A stretch of 25,107 bases of DNA from a virus. Under the pieces are notes generated by a model. That model worked only from the letters and a program-made list of their open reading frames with translations. It made no database searches and was not told the origin of the DNA. Both the position numbers and the translations under genes were made by a program. The stretch lies in IMG/VR virus record IMGVR_UViG_3300031862_000042, positions 1 through 25,107 of that record; one strand, written 5' to 3'. This document shows, piece by piece, positions 14,179 through 22,034 of the stretch (the stretch's first letter is position 1; each line of letters starts with the position of its first letter).

Positions 14179-14589
14179 ATGAATAGAAAAGATACTGAAT
14201 CAGTAAATCCATTAATAAAATATATAGCAGGTCTTTTTGACGCGTTGGGTACTGTCAAAATAGAGACCCCGCGAAATGCGGAAAAACCATCTCTTTATAT
14301 TTGGATAACATCAAGACATTGGGAACTTATGGAGGTGCTCCAAAAGTTTGGAGCCTATGTTGGGCGCAAGGCCGATGGGCAATGGAGAGCCAAATGGAGA
14401 GATTATCATGCCTATAGGATTTTAAAATCAATCCTTCCTCACCTTATCATTAGGAAGGATCAAGCTGTAGTTGGAGTGGAGTTTTTGGAAAATCGAAAAC
14501 AAGATCCAACAGGCGAAGATGATGTGATTTACAGACTGCGTTTAAAACTTTTGAAAAAGGCTGATGAACATGAGTCTGAAAGGCTATAA
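14179..14589 (+). CDS. free-standing LAGLIDADG-like protein, probably inactive
   Basis: A 136-residue protein with a strong SD (AAAGGAGG, 14167-14174). Residues 13-25 read KYIAGLFDALGTV, a LAGLIDADG helix in which the catalytic acid of DADG/DGEG is replaced by Leu (DALG). The remainder (SLYIWITSRHWELMEVLQKF, then WRAKWRDYHAYRILKSILPH) follows the single-motif family layout. It lies 112 nt after the capsid stop and I could not find P1/P7 pairing around it, so it is not shown to be in an intron. With the acid lost it may be a decaying endonuclease or retain only a maturase or DNA-binding role. Confidence 0.75.
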   Translation: MNRKDTESVNPLIKYIAGLFDALGTVKIETPRNAEKPSLYIWITSRHWELMEVLQKFGAYVGRKADGQWRAKWRDYHAYRILKSILPHLIIRKDQAVVGVEFLENRKQDPTGEDDVIYRLRLKLLKKADEHESERL

Positions 14590-14653
14590 ACAATCATCAA
14601 ATATTCCACAGATGGTAAAATAGTTCCATCGAAGGAAATAAGGAGGAAACAAA

Positions 14654-15217
14654 ATGAGATTTGTATCAAAAAGACGAGAAGCAAGAGTTGTAATAAAACC
14701 CACTGATAGAATTATTGATGAACAAAGGCGGGTAAGTATTGTACGAGGGAAAACGGCTGAATTTAGAAATTTCAGGTACCGTACCGATGATCCTGAAATA
14801 ATTGAAGCTTTATTACATCATCCAGAATATGGATTGTCATTTGTATCCGCTGAGCCTGGCGAGGCAGTGCAAAAACCTGCGCCTGTAATCTTTGAAACCG
14901 ATGATTCAATTAGAGATAATTCAGTTAAAATGATTCAAGGGGCTAAAGCTACAGTAGATAGGCCAATGGAAGGAATACCATCTCAAGTAGCTGTTATTAC
15001 TAAGGATGAAGTAGTACAACTAGTTGACGAGAAGATGAGATCATTGGATAACAAATTGGACAATTTGATTTTAGCCATCCGTAGCCAAGAGGATGCCCAA
15101 AAGATTCCCAAGGCCAAGAAAGAGTTTCATTGTCCCATTTGCCATGAAGAATTCCCATCTGGTGTTGCAGTTGGGGTACATAAGAAGAAAGCCCATTCGG
15201 AATTAAAAAAGGAATAA
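14654..15217 (+). CDS. C2H2 zinc-finger-containing head-region protein
   Basis: A 187-residue protein starts at ATG 14654 behind AAGGAGG. The N-terminal half is compact and strand-like (RVSIVRGKTAEFRNFRYRTD, then a PEIIEALLHHPEYGLSFV helix-strand unit). A helical coiled region follows (EVVQLVDEKMRSLDNKLDNL). The C-terminus holds a CX2CX12HX4H finger (FHCPICHEEF to HKKKAH, about residues 157-181). Its place between the capsid and adaptor genes suggests a structural or head-completion role. The zinc finger is unusual for such a position and could instead bind host DNA or proteins. The function is not recognised. Confidence 0.65.
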   Translation: MRFVSKRREARVVIKPTDRIIDEQRRVSIVRGKTAEFRNFRYRTDDPEIIEALLHHPEYGLSFVSAEPGEAVQKPAPVIFETDDSIRDNSVKMIQGAKATVDRPMEGIPSQVAVITKDEVVQLVDEKMRSLDNKLDNLILAIRSQEDAQKIPKAKKEFHCPICHEEFPSGVAVGVHKKKAHSELKKE

Positions 15218-15221
15218 AAAT

Positions 15222-15249
15222 AAATGAGGAAGTAACCTTCCCCATTTTT
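15222..15249 (+). terminator. putative intrinsic terminator
   Basis: AAATG-A-GGAAG (15222-15232) pairs with CTTCC-C-CATTT (15237-15247) around TAAC, with one A.C mismatch, and is followed by TT. It lies in the 49-nt gap after the zinc-finger gene. The T-tract is short, so it may be a weak terminator dividing head from tail transcription. Confidence 0.45.
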
Positions 15250-15266
15250 AATGAGGTGAATTTTCT

Positions 15267-15980
15267 GTGATTTATAGTGATCTTCAGAGTAGAGTGGTAG
15301 ATTATCTTGATAGATCCGATTTAACTACCAAAATTCAAAATTGGATTAATGATACACGTAGGGATCTATCCTTAAAGTATCCTTTTAAATATTTATATCA
15401 AGAAGCCACCACATCTACATCCGCAGCCACAGCCACTTATGCCTTGCCTGCCGATTACTTAGGCCATCTAAGTGTTTGGTGTGGCAATAAGAAAATGGTT
15501 AGGCTAACTGGCAATGAAGCGGATGAGTTGGCAATTACTGACGTGGATGCTACAGCTGTTGTTAGAACACTTACCTTTGAACCAGATACTACAGTCAGCA
15601 TTGACTCTGCATCAGGTCCTCCCGACTATTACATTGATAGAGGAATGAAAATTGAACTCTATCCTATTCCAGATCAAACCTACACTTTGACAATAAAATA
15701 TTATGCCCAGCCAGCTGCTTTTAGTGTGGATAGCGATTATGACTATATTTCTACCTTCCATTTTGAGGCCATTATTTGGGGGGCGGCATTACGTGGCGCC
15801 ATGTTTTTGGATGATAAAGAAAAGTTGGTGGCATTTGGTACTGCTTATGACAGAGCCATTAAGGAAATGATTCAAAGGGAAATGATGTTTGAGAAACAGG
15901 ATCAACATTTTAGACTTAGAGATTGGCGGGATTATGATCTAACCACATTTAAGCGACTATATAAGGTTAAAATTGAGTGA
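15267..15980 (+). CDS. head-tail adaptor / connector protein
   Basis: A 237-residue protein starts at GTG 15267, placed 7 nt after GAGGTGA (15253-15259). The pattern of N-terminal helices (YSDLQSRVVDYLDRSDLTTK, then IQNWINDTRRDLSLKYPF), a strand-rich middle (ATYALPADYLGHLSVW, then MKIELYPIPDQTYTLTIKYY) and C-terminal helices (FEAIIWGAALRGAMFLDD) is that of phage adaptor proteins that bind beneath the portal. The L.YPIP...T..I.Y and Y.LP.DY motifs are familiar from podovirus and siphovirus connectors. Its position after the capsid fits. It overlaps the next gene. Confidence 0.72.
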   Translation: MIYSDLQSRVVDYLDRSDLTTKIQNWINDTRRDLSLKYPFKYLYQEATTSTSAATATYALPADYLGHLSVWCGNKKMVRLTGNEADELAITDVDATAVVRTLTFEPDTTVSIDSASGPPDYYIDRGMKIELYPIPDQTYTLTIKYYAQPAAFSVDSDYDYISTFHFEAIIWGAALRGAMFLDDKEKLVAFGTAYDRAIKEMIQREMMFEKQDQHFRLRDWRDYDLTTFKRLYKVKIE

Positions 15981-16569
15981 AATAATGGAAGATGTTACTA
16001 GTAATATTCAACTTTTGGCAAATAAGGTTCTTTTGGTTCCCACCATTAGTGACCTTTCTAATGCTGTGCATGATCATACGAATGACGCTGGTGGGGGAAT
16101 CCTTTCGGCTTCCTGTTTATCCGACCCACTTACAGCCATTAGTGTGCATTCTACTACGGTTACAGCTACCACTGTATCAACAGCTACCTTTAGTGGAGGA
16201 AGTGCGGAAATAGGTACAGGTTCACACGGAATGCAGATAAATTCGTCTGTCTCCGACAACTTTAATCTCTTTACCTATACCAATACGCCCAACCCGAACT
16301 GGTCTATTGGCTATGGCAATGGATCCGGTAGTCCGGATGCTTCTAAAGAATATATTACGTCGAATGCGGGTCATATCTCATTTATGAACAGCAACGTCGG
16401 CATCGGGACGACGGGTGAATTTGGCGGTGGGGCTAAAGTTATTGGTATAGCTAATGCTGCAACTGCACCCAGTTCTAATCCTACAGGCGGCGGAGTCTTA
16501 TATGCTGAGGCAGGCGCTTTAAAATGGAGAGGAAGTTCAGGAACAGTTACTACAATCGCTTCTGCTTAA
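15973..16569 (+). CDS. fibre-tip-like structural protein
   Basis: This 198-residue ORF opens at TTG 15973, overlapping the adaptor stop by 8 nt; ATG 15985 is an alternative start. The N-terminus is helical (EDVTSNIQLLANKVLLVPTI) with a short HDHTNDAGGG segment that resembles fibre motifs. The rest is low-charge, Ser/Thr/Gly-rich and strand-like. The C-terminal NVGIGTTGEFGGGAK, then NPTGGGVLYAEAGALKWRG is common at the ends of tail fibre and spike proteins. I call it a virion fibre or tip protein; the receptor is unknown. Confidence 0.6.
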   Translation: MSEIMEDVTSNIQLLANKVLLVPTISDLSNAVHDHTNDAGGGILSASCLSDPLTAISVHSTTVTATTVSTATFSGGSAEIGTGSHGMQINSSVSDNFNLFTYTNTPNPNWSIGYGNGSGSPDASKEYITSNAGHISFMNSNVGIGTTGEFGGGAKVIGIANAATAPSSNPTGGGVLYAEAGALKWRGSSGTVTTIASA

Positions 16570-16582
16570 AGGAGAAATAAGA

Positions 16583-16756
16583 ATGAATAAAGAAAAACTT
16601 CAGGCAAGAATTGAAGAATTAAAGAAGCAAAATGATGAGGCTAATCAAATAATGGTTCAGTTAGATCAAAAAAGAAGCCAAGTTATCCAAGAAATGTTGG
16701 TTAGAAATGGAAGGATTTTAGGTCTTGAAGAAATTTTGGGATGGCTGGGAAATTAA
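16583..16756 (+). CDS. 57-residue coiled-coil protein
   Basis: ATG 16583 follows AAAGGAGAA (16568-16576). The product is almost entirely helical with heptad-like spacing (LQARIEELKKQNDEANQIM, then QLDQKRSQVIQEMLV), followed by a short hydrophobic LEEILGWLGN end. Such small coiled coils occur next to fibre and tail genes as trimerisation or chaperone-like factors. No family recognised, but frame, SD and compact fit support it being a gene. Confidence 0.6.
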   Translation: MNKEKLQARIEELKKQNDEANQIMVQLDQKRSQVIQEMLVRNGRILGLEEILGWLGN

Positions 16757-16807
16757 ATGAATAGAAAAACTCTTCCAGTGGGAATGACTATAGTTAAAGA
16801 TGGATAG
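16757..16807 (+). CDS. possible 16-residue peptide ORF
   Basis: ATG 16757 directly follows the previous TAA and encodes MNRKTLPVGMTIVKDG before TAG 16805-16807. The SD is weak (GGGAAA). It lies in the leader of the radical SAM gene and might be a leader peptide or chance. It lacks the Cys expected of a RiPP core. Confidence 0.2.
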   Translation: MNRKTLPVGMTIVKDG

Positions 16808-16840
16808 AAACCTATAAACTGAATAGAAAGGAATAAATTT

Positions 16841-18103
16841 ATGTATTATCCCATAACACGGGCATCGTTGAATTTAACAAGAGCCTGCCCCCTAGCTTGC
16901 TCCTACTGCTTCACAAATGGGTGTAGATCGGGGGATTTAAGCGAAGAAATGGGGAAACGGGCTATAGATTTCTTATTTGAGGGGGCTTCCCAATGCCAAG
17001 GAAGAGACAGAAATGTAGAGATAAGTTGGTGGGGGGGAGAGCCTCTGTTAAAATGGAGCCTATTAAAGAAGTTAACCCTATATGCAGAAGATGTATCAAG
17101 AAAGAGTGCCATTCCTGTATCTTTTGGTGGCACGACTAATGGTCTTCTACTTACTCCAGATAAGTTTGATTTTCTTGATTCTCACCATACATTCTTTATG
17201 GTTAGTTTTGATGGAACCAAGGAAACCCATGATTATTATAGGAAGTCGGCCCAAGGAGTTGGATCTCATAAGATTGTAGAAAGAAATTTGAAGGCGGCAT
17301 TAATACGATGGCCATTTTATAGAACAAGAATGGGGCCTTTTGTAGAGCGTATAGATCATTTTTTTGAGGATTGTAAATATACTTTTGATTTAGGTGTAAC
17401 CTATTTAATGTTTTCTCCAGTGTATGAAGGTAATTGGACAGAGGAGAAGTGGAAGATATTTGAAGATCAGTGTATGAAAGTTGTGGATTATATGGCGGAA
17501 TTACGAGCACAGGGTAGAAAAGTTGATATAGAACATTTTAGATCCTATACAGGAAAAGACAATAGTAGATGGGCTTGTGGGGCTGGGCGCCAATATGTTG
17601 GAGTGGATATTGATGGTGCTATTTATCCCTGTCACCGTTACAATAAGTTCTCTGATAATAGACCTTGGCAAGAGAAGGAAGTTTGCATTGGGCATGTTGA
17701 ACATGGGATTACGAGACCAGAATTTCGACAGATATTTATTGATGGGGACCATAGTCTATGTGGAAAATGTCCCAGATTGGAGGATACACCTTGTCATGGG
17801 TCCTGTCCTGCTGTGAATTACGATTTTACGGGAAATCCAATGAAACCTCATTTAGGTGCCTGTAGATATGTCGAGATGCAAAAACGAGTATCAAAATATT
17901 ATAAGGAGAAAATTATGGATAAGGAAGAAGGGGTGCAAACAAGTTGTATGCCCTATAATGGGCCAGATAGATCCTGTGATTGTTATAATGCCAATTACAC
18001 TGGTCCAATTAAACCAAAAAAATTAACAGATGAAGTAATTGCCATGCTGTTACAAGATTTGAATGCCAGAGTGGCAAAATTAGAGGCAAAGTCAAATGGG
18101 TGA
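16841..18103 (+). CDS. radical SAM/SPASM enzyme 1 (anSME-like)
   Basis: This 420-residue enzyme should cleave AdoMet at a 4Fe-4S cluster to form a 5'-deoxyadenosyl radical. The cluster motif is CX3CX2C (Cys16, 20, 23) in LTRACPLACSYCF, and GGEP at 65-68 follows ISWW. A SPASM-type region provides auxiliary-cluster Cys: C246, C264, then C307, C310, C318, C322 and C341, as in sulfatase-maturase and peptide-modifying enzymes. The C-terminal tail contains an extra Cys set (C369, C379, C381; SCDCYNANYTG), then a coiled coil (DLNARVAKLEAK). The gene starts a chain of overlapping genes ending in the fibre. SPASM enzymes usually modify peptides or proteins; the substrate here is not shown. Confidence 0.9.
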   Translation: MYYPITRASLNLTRACPLACSYCFTNGCRSGDLSEEMGKRAIDFLFEGASQCQGRDRNVEISWWGGEPLLKWSLLKKLTLYAEDVSRKSAIPVSFGGTTNGLLLTPDKFDFLDSHHTFFMVSFDGTKETHDYYRKSAQGVGSHKIVERNLKAALIRWPFYRTRMGPFVERIDHFFEDCKYTFDLGVTYLMFSPVYEGNWTEEKWKIFEDQCMKVVDYMAELRAQGRKVDIEHFRSYTGKDNSRWACGAGRQYVGVDIDGAIYPCHRYNKFSDNRPWQEKEVCIGHVEHGITRPEFRQIFIDGDHSLCGKCPRLEDTPCHGSCPAVNYDFTGNPMKPHLGACRYVEMQKRVSKYYKEKIMDKEEGVQTSCMPYNGPDRSCDCYNANYTGPIKPKKLTDEVIAMLLQDLNARVAKLEAKSNG

Positions 18104-18914
18104 GAAGCCAAAATCTAGAACAACCATTCCAATGAATAAGCATACTAGTGGGTTACATGATGGACATAGACAGCTTATTAAATTAGCCCATACAATTGGA
18201 GATCGAGTTGTAGTCCCAATGTTATTTAATGTACGAGATTGGTACGCCTACCTCATTGATGGAATTGTTCCTCAAGTAAAGGAAACCAATATTGATAAGC
18301 AATTAAATGAATTGACTGTTTATAATACGCATCCAATGGTTATGCCTTTCTATGAAATTCCTTTGGAAAAGAGATTAGAATGGAGGCATAAGGCCGAAGG
18401 AGTATTGGAGAAATTTCAGCAATATCTTTGTACCCCCTCTTATCAAAGATTTGCTCTTGCATTAGCCATGGATTTATGCCGACAAGTTGAGCGGTCTAAG
18501 GGCAATGTTAAATATATGGTAAAAGGTCCAGAATGGCATTCATTTTTGATTAAAGCCATCAAACCGTTATTGGGAAGTCCTGTAGAAGTTATAATCTATA
18601 ATAAGATTGAAAAGCATAAAGAAAGTAAAATTAAATTACAAGGTGGTTTATCTAAAATAGATCCTGTACATTATCCTGAAATTTATAGGTTAAAATCTGT
18701 AATGGAAGGAGCAAAGGATCGGTTTATAATTGGTAGTAATGAGAAGTTGGTTGAAGAATTGAACGCTGCCTATTATAGTAGGCCTTGGAAGATTGTTAGT
18801 ATTACAGTATTTGAAGGTGGAATAATTCCAGGAAGATTGGAAACGATGCAATTTATGTTTCCTAATCCCAAAGGTGGATCAATTATACTTGAAGAAGTAA
18901 ATTATGAATTATAA
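18096..18914 (+). CDS. HxGH nucleotidylyltransferase-like protein (PanC/cytidylyltransferase-like)
   Basis: A 272-residue protein overlaps the radical SAM stop by 8 nt. Residues 14-31 (NKHTSGLHDGHRQLIKLA) carry the HxGH motif (HDGH, 21-24) of nucleotidylyltransferases and PanC-type ligases, with the following strand VVVPMLFN as expected for a Rossmann-like fold. The characteristic second motif of PanC (MSSRN-like) is not visible, so it may be a divergent adenylating or nucleotide-transfer enzyme. The C-terminal half (KGPEWHSFLIKAIKPLLGSP, then WKIVSITVFEGGIIPGRLE) is unassigned. In this setting it could activate a small substrate for the neighbouring enzymes. Confidence 0.5.
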   Translation: MGEKPKSRTTIPMNKHTSGLHDGHRQLIKLAHTIGDRVVVPMLFNVRDWYAYLIDGIVPQVKETNIDKQLNELTVYNTHPMVMPFYEIPLEKRLEWRHKAEGVLEKFQQYLCTPSYQRFALALAMDLCRQVERSKGNVKYMVKGPEWHSFLIKAIKPLLGSPVEVIIYNKIEKHKESKIKLQGGLSKIDPVHYPEIYRLKSVMEGAKDRFIIGSNEKLVEELNAAYYSRPWKIVSITVFEGGIIPGRLETMQFMFPNPKGGSIILEEVNYEL

Positions 18915-19638
18915 AGAACTTAGTCAATTTGTTAGATTCATTCCAAAAGACGGATTAACAATCTTTCCTGATCTTGTCTATAGGGATGTAAATGATATTT
19001 CTGAAAAAGAAAGATTCGCTACTAAGAAGATATTTGGGGAAGATCCAGAATACACGGTGTTATCTAATATGGGAAGTTATGTTCCTAAAGGTACAGAATA
19101 TAGGATACGACTTTGCACTTATGTTTATAAGGGAACAGACCATATTGGAAATATAATGTTTACTGAATTTTTGGATAATCCGAATGGATATGAGAAGAAA
19201 GATTTCCATTATGTAAAGTGGATTGAAGAAAAGTATAGGCATACAAAGTATTCTAGGTATATAATTGGTGATTTAATTCATATTCTATTTAAATCTGGAA
19301 TAGCAAATAGATTGTATTCATATATGCCAGCAAAAAATACCCAAAGCACTTTCTTTTTTGATCAAATTGGGCAGGATGCGCCTTGTGTGAGCAAGCGATA
19401 TCCTTCGGATAGTCCAGATGTTCAAAAATATATCCTCTCGAAAGGTGTTGTTGCAGATTTTCCAGTTAAATATGTATTAATTGAATTTAATGGGGATATA
19501 TACCGAGATATGGATTTGGAAGAATATCTGATGGCATCCCCTAATAGAAAAATAGAAGATGTTCGTAAGTGGTTGGTTGAAATGAACAAGGCCGCTAAAA
19601 TGGTAAAGGATACTTTTTATGGATGCTCTTCAAGTTAA
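18904..19638 (+). CDS. GNAT acetyltransferase-like protein
   Basis: A 244-residue protein overlaps its upstream neighbour by 11 nt and the next gene by 20 nt. The middle region resembles a GNAT fold: strand DHIGNIMFTEFLD, then HYVKWIEEKYRHTKYSRYII leading into GDLIHILFKSGIANRLYS (motif A position), then NTQSTFFFDQIGQ (the N..s..FF..G motif B). GNATs transfer acyl groups from acyl-CoA, often to amines on small molecules or proteins. The pyrophosphate loop is not canonical (RxxGxG is not clear), so acyl transfer is tentative. Its place in the coupled cassette suggests a modification role. Confidence 0.42.
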   Translation: MNYKELSQFVRFIPKDGLTIFPDLVYRDVNDISEKERFATKKIFGEDPEYTVLSNMGSYVPKGTEYRIRLCTYVYKGTDHIGNIMFTEFLDNPNGYEKKDFHYVKWIEEKYRHTKYSRYIIGDLIHILFKSGIANRLYSYMPAKNTQSTFFFDQIGQDAPCVSKRYPSDSPDVQKYILSKGVVADFPVKYVLIEFNGDIYRDMDLEEYLMASPNRKIEDVRKWLVEMNKAAKMVKDTFYGCSSS

Positions 19639-20623
19639 TGTCTACCTCACAAGCCATTGTACACGATATGGGCGTAATAGATGTTCAGATTGTTATTATC
19701 CTATAGATGGCAAGATGTCGCGGCATATGGCAATGGACATTGGGGTATGGATTAATAAATTAGCTAAAATAGAAAATGTAAAGCTATTTAAAGCTCATTT
19801 CCTAGGGGGAGAACCTCTTTTAAATCCAGATGCTTTATTAATGTTGTTAATATTACTGCACGATTTGCCTTCTCATCCCGATGGGAAGTTTGTGATCTTT
19901 ACGAATGGGGATCTATTAGATGAGTATATCCTAAAAGTTTTAAAACGTTGGCAAGTTAAAATATTATTGAATCCAACTAATTTACCTTTAGATGAAGTTA
20001 GAAGAAGAATGGAATTAATAAAGTCCGTCTGTGGCGGTGTGAGTCTTGCAATCGTTGCCGATATGGCCAATCTAGCACGCTTGAGAGATTTGGCCGAGTT
20101 GGCGGTTGAATTCAATGGCCATATTAGAATCAACCGCCTCTACCACGGCGGTTCGATTTCTGGATATGTTGAGGAATTTGGACGACAAATGCACAAAGTA
20201 TTTGATGTGTTACTAAGTTCAAAATTTGTAATGTGGCCTAATTTCATATTAGAAAGCACTTATCCCCTATGGGAAGGGCCAAAGAATTGTCATTCCTGTG
20301 GCAAATGGCTTTTAATAATAGATCCTAATGGGGATATACGCAGTTGTAATGCAGATATGGATACCAAAATTGGGCATATTTCCACACATACAAGGATGTC
20401 GGATTTTAAATTTCCACAACGATGGTCAAGTAAGAACTTAGAAGAGTGCAAAGGATGTGAATGGGCTAATGGTGGATGGTGCCAAGGAGGATGTCCCCTA
20501 AGCCGTAAATTGGCATTTGGAACTTATAATCACAAAACCCCATTTTGCGAAGTTTATAAAACTCTTTTCCCACGATTGCAGGAGTTAGTTACGAGGTGGA
20601 AAGAAAAGCATGGTTTGGAATAA
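19619..20623 (+). CDS. radical SAM/SPASM enzyme 2
   Basis: A 334-residue enzyme overlaps the GNAT-like gene by 20 nt and the first fibre gene by 14 nt. The cluster motif is CX7CX2C (Cys14, 22, 25: HCTRYGRNRCSDCYYP) instead of the common CX3CX2C. AHFLGGEPLLNP gives the GGE motif at 63-66. The C-terminal SPASM-like Cys set is C224, C227, C243, C277, C280, C288, C292 and C310, with CQGGCPL typical of SPASM. It is distinct from enzyme 1 rather than a recent duplicate. The family predicts radical chemistry on a peptide or protein; its genetic coupling to a fibre gene makes that fibre family the first candidate substrate, by inference. Confidence 0.85.
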   Translation: MDALQVNVYLTSHCTRYGRNRCSDCYYPIDGKMSRHMAMDIGVWINKLAKIENVKLFKAHFLGGEPLLNPDALLMLLILLHDLPSHPDGKFVIFTNGDLLDEYILKVLKRWQVKILLNPTNLPLDEVRRRMELIKSVCGGVSLAIVADMANLARLRDLAELAVEFNGHIRINRLYHGGSISGYVEEFGRQMHKVFDVLLSSKFVMWPNFILESTYPLWEGPKNCHSCGKWLLIIDPNGDIRSCNADMDTKIGHISTHTRMSDFKFPQRWSSKNLEECKGCEWANGGWCQGGCPLSRKLAFGTYNHKTPFCEVYKTLFPRLQELVTRWKEKHGLE

Positions 20624-21305
20624 AGACTATCCTACATCTACAGTATCCCCATCTGCCAGCACGCTTGGTTTAACCGGAAATTGGAAAGCTTTAGAAGATT
20701 GGTGGGGAGTAGAACATACTACCTTAACTAGCGCCTCAAGTGGACATCATACTGCCCAAAATATAAGTTTGGTTTGTGTGGCTGCCACTTCTGCCATATC
20801 GGCTCTAAGTTCTCCTGGAACAGGAGCATTGGCTTATGATACCACTAAAGGTGAACTAGAGGTATACCGAACAGCCGGTTGGGGTAAATTAACCGAATCC
20901 TATTGGTCTCGTGTTAGAACAGTATTTCTTTCTGCATCCATTTCGACAGCTACATGGACAAAGTTGACGGAGAAACGTACTGTCGAAGAAGATCAATACG
21001 ATACTTTGAGTGAATTTGCTAGCAGTAGTGGAAGTGCAAGTATAAAAGCAACTGGAACTTATTTTGTACTTGGTACATGCAGATTTCCAACAACATCAAA
21101 TAATTATTTGGTAGGGGTTGCTATATATAAAAACGGGTCTGCCGTAGCAGTTCATCGGGGATATGGGGCAGGAGTGCGAAGTACAGAAGTTTTTGATATT
21201 CTATCTCTTACGGCAGGAGATAGACTTGAGGTTTATTGTTATCATAACGCCGGAAGCAATATAACCATTGTTGGCGGAAGTTTACAGTTTACTAAATTAT
21301 CATAG
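20610..21305 (+). CDS. C1q-like tail fibre protein A
   Basis: A 231-residue protein starts inside the radical SAM 2 gene (14-nt overlap, GAGGTG SD). The N-terminal module (MVWNKDYP, then WKALEDWWGVEH, SGHH) is shared with the two fibre genes that follow. Residues about 60-100 form a connector (SPGTGALAYDTTKGELEVYR, then GWGKL) typical of phage fibre structures. The C-terminal ~130 residues, starting SRVRTVFLSAS and including VGVAIYKNGSAV and LSLTAGDRLEVYC, match a C1q/TNF-like jelly roll, a trimeric receptor-binding fold. It lacks the Cys array. Confidence 0.72.
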   Translation: MVWNKDYPTSTVSPSASTLGLTGNWKALEDWWGVEHTTLTSASSGHHTAQNISLVCVAATSAISALSSPGTGALAYDTTKGELEVYRTAGWGKLTESYWSRVRTVFLSASISTATWTKLTEKRTVEEDQYDTLSEFASSSGSASIKATGTYFVLGTCRFPTTSNNYLVGVAIYKNGSAVAVHRGYGAGVRSTEVFDILSLTAGDRLEVYCYHNAGSNITIVGGSLQFTKLS

Positions 21306-21314
21306 GGTGATTTA

Positions 21315-22034
21315 ATGGTTTGGAATAAAAGTGTGCCAGTTACTGGTACAAATATAACTAGTGCTCCAAATATTTTTGAGGGTAATTGGACAGCTTTGGA
21401 GGGCATAACTGGGGAGGAGCATTATACATTTACAAATGCCCTATCTGGCCGCCATAAACCAGGGGAATGGCCTGTATTCTTTTCAAGTACCACTTCAGGT
21501 ATTACTGCCGTAACCTCTCCCGGAAGCGGAGCATTGGCCTGGGATACTACTTTAGGATTAGGCAAAATATATGATGGAACTTCTTGGGGCCAAGTCAGCA
21601 TGTTGGTTCATAGTAGGGTTAGTGCATATCGAAATGGGGATAAGACATTGACCACTACGGATGAAATAGTAGTGCCCTTTGATACAAAGACATTTGATTC
21701 TTTAAGTGAATTTAGTACCACAACATATACATTTACAACTACGACTGCTGGATATTATTTAATAAAAGCACAATTATCAATTATTCCATCAAAAGGCGGA
21801 ATAGATTATGATATGAGCGTTAAACATACAGATGCCGCAAGTGCTACAATACTACAAACACATGCATATAGATATTCAATGTCTACAGATGAAATGGTGA
21901 TGGAAAAGGTTACACTTCTTCCATTATCAGTTGGAGATAGGATATCAATTATTATACAACCAGGTACTGCAAATGCTGGAGTAATAGCTGGTGGAGCAGA
22001 TAGAACATTTTTGGCTATTTATAGGGCGTCATGA
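21315..22034 (+). CDS. C1q-like tail fibre protein B
   Basis: A 239-residue paralog of the preceding protein, 9 nt downstream, with TAGGGTGA as SD. It repeats the N-terminal module (MVWNKSVP, NWTALEGITGEEH, SGRHKPG), the connector (SPGSGALAWDTTLGLGKIYD), and a jelly-roll end (SRVSAYRNGDKTL, FDTKTFDSLSEFST, AGYYLIKAQLSII, LLPLSVGDRISIII, FLAIYRAS). It is a clean, uninterrupted version of the C1q-like domain, and so serves as the reference for the insertion seen in the next gene. It likely forms a trimeric receptor-binding head. Confidence 0.72.
   Translation: MVWNKSVPVTGTNITSAPNIFEGNWTALEGITGEEHYTFTNALSGRHKPGEWPVFFSSTTSGITAVTSPGSGALAWDTTLGLGKIYDGTSWGQVSMLVHSRVSAYRNGDKTLTTTDEIVVPFDTKTFDSLSEFSTTTYTFTTTTAGYYLIKAQLSIIPSKGGIDYDMSVKHTDAASATILQTHAYRYSMSTDEMVMEKVTLLPLSVGDRISIIIQPGTANAGVIAGGADRTFLAIYRAS

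Noticed and set aside
14067-14653. A third group I intron around the LAGLIDADG ORF at 14179
   Set aside because: No P1 guide pairing to the capsid end or P7/S-type core was found, and the capsid frame ends cleanly at 14066. A small GATGG/CCATC stem at 14611-14630 is insufficient.
16757-16807. RiPP precursor peptide upstream of radical SAM enzyme 1
   Set aside because: The 16-residue peptide has no Cys, Ser/Thr-rich core or leader motif, and its SD is weak. Kept only as a low-confidence ORF.
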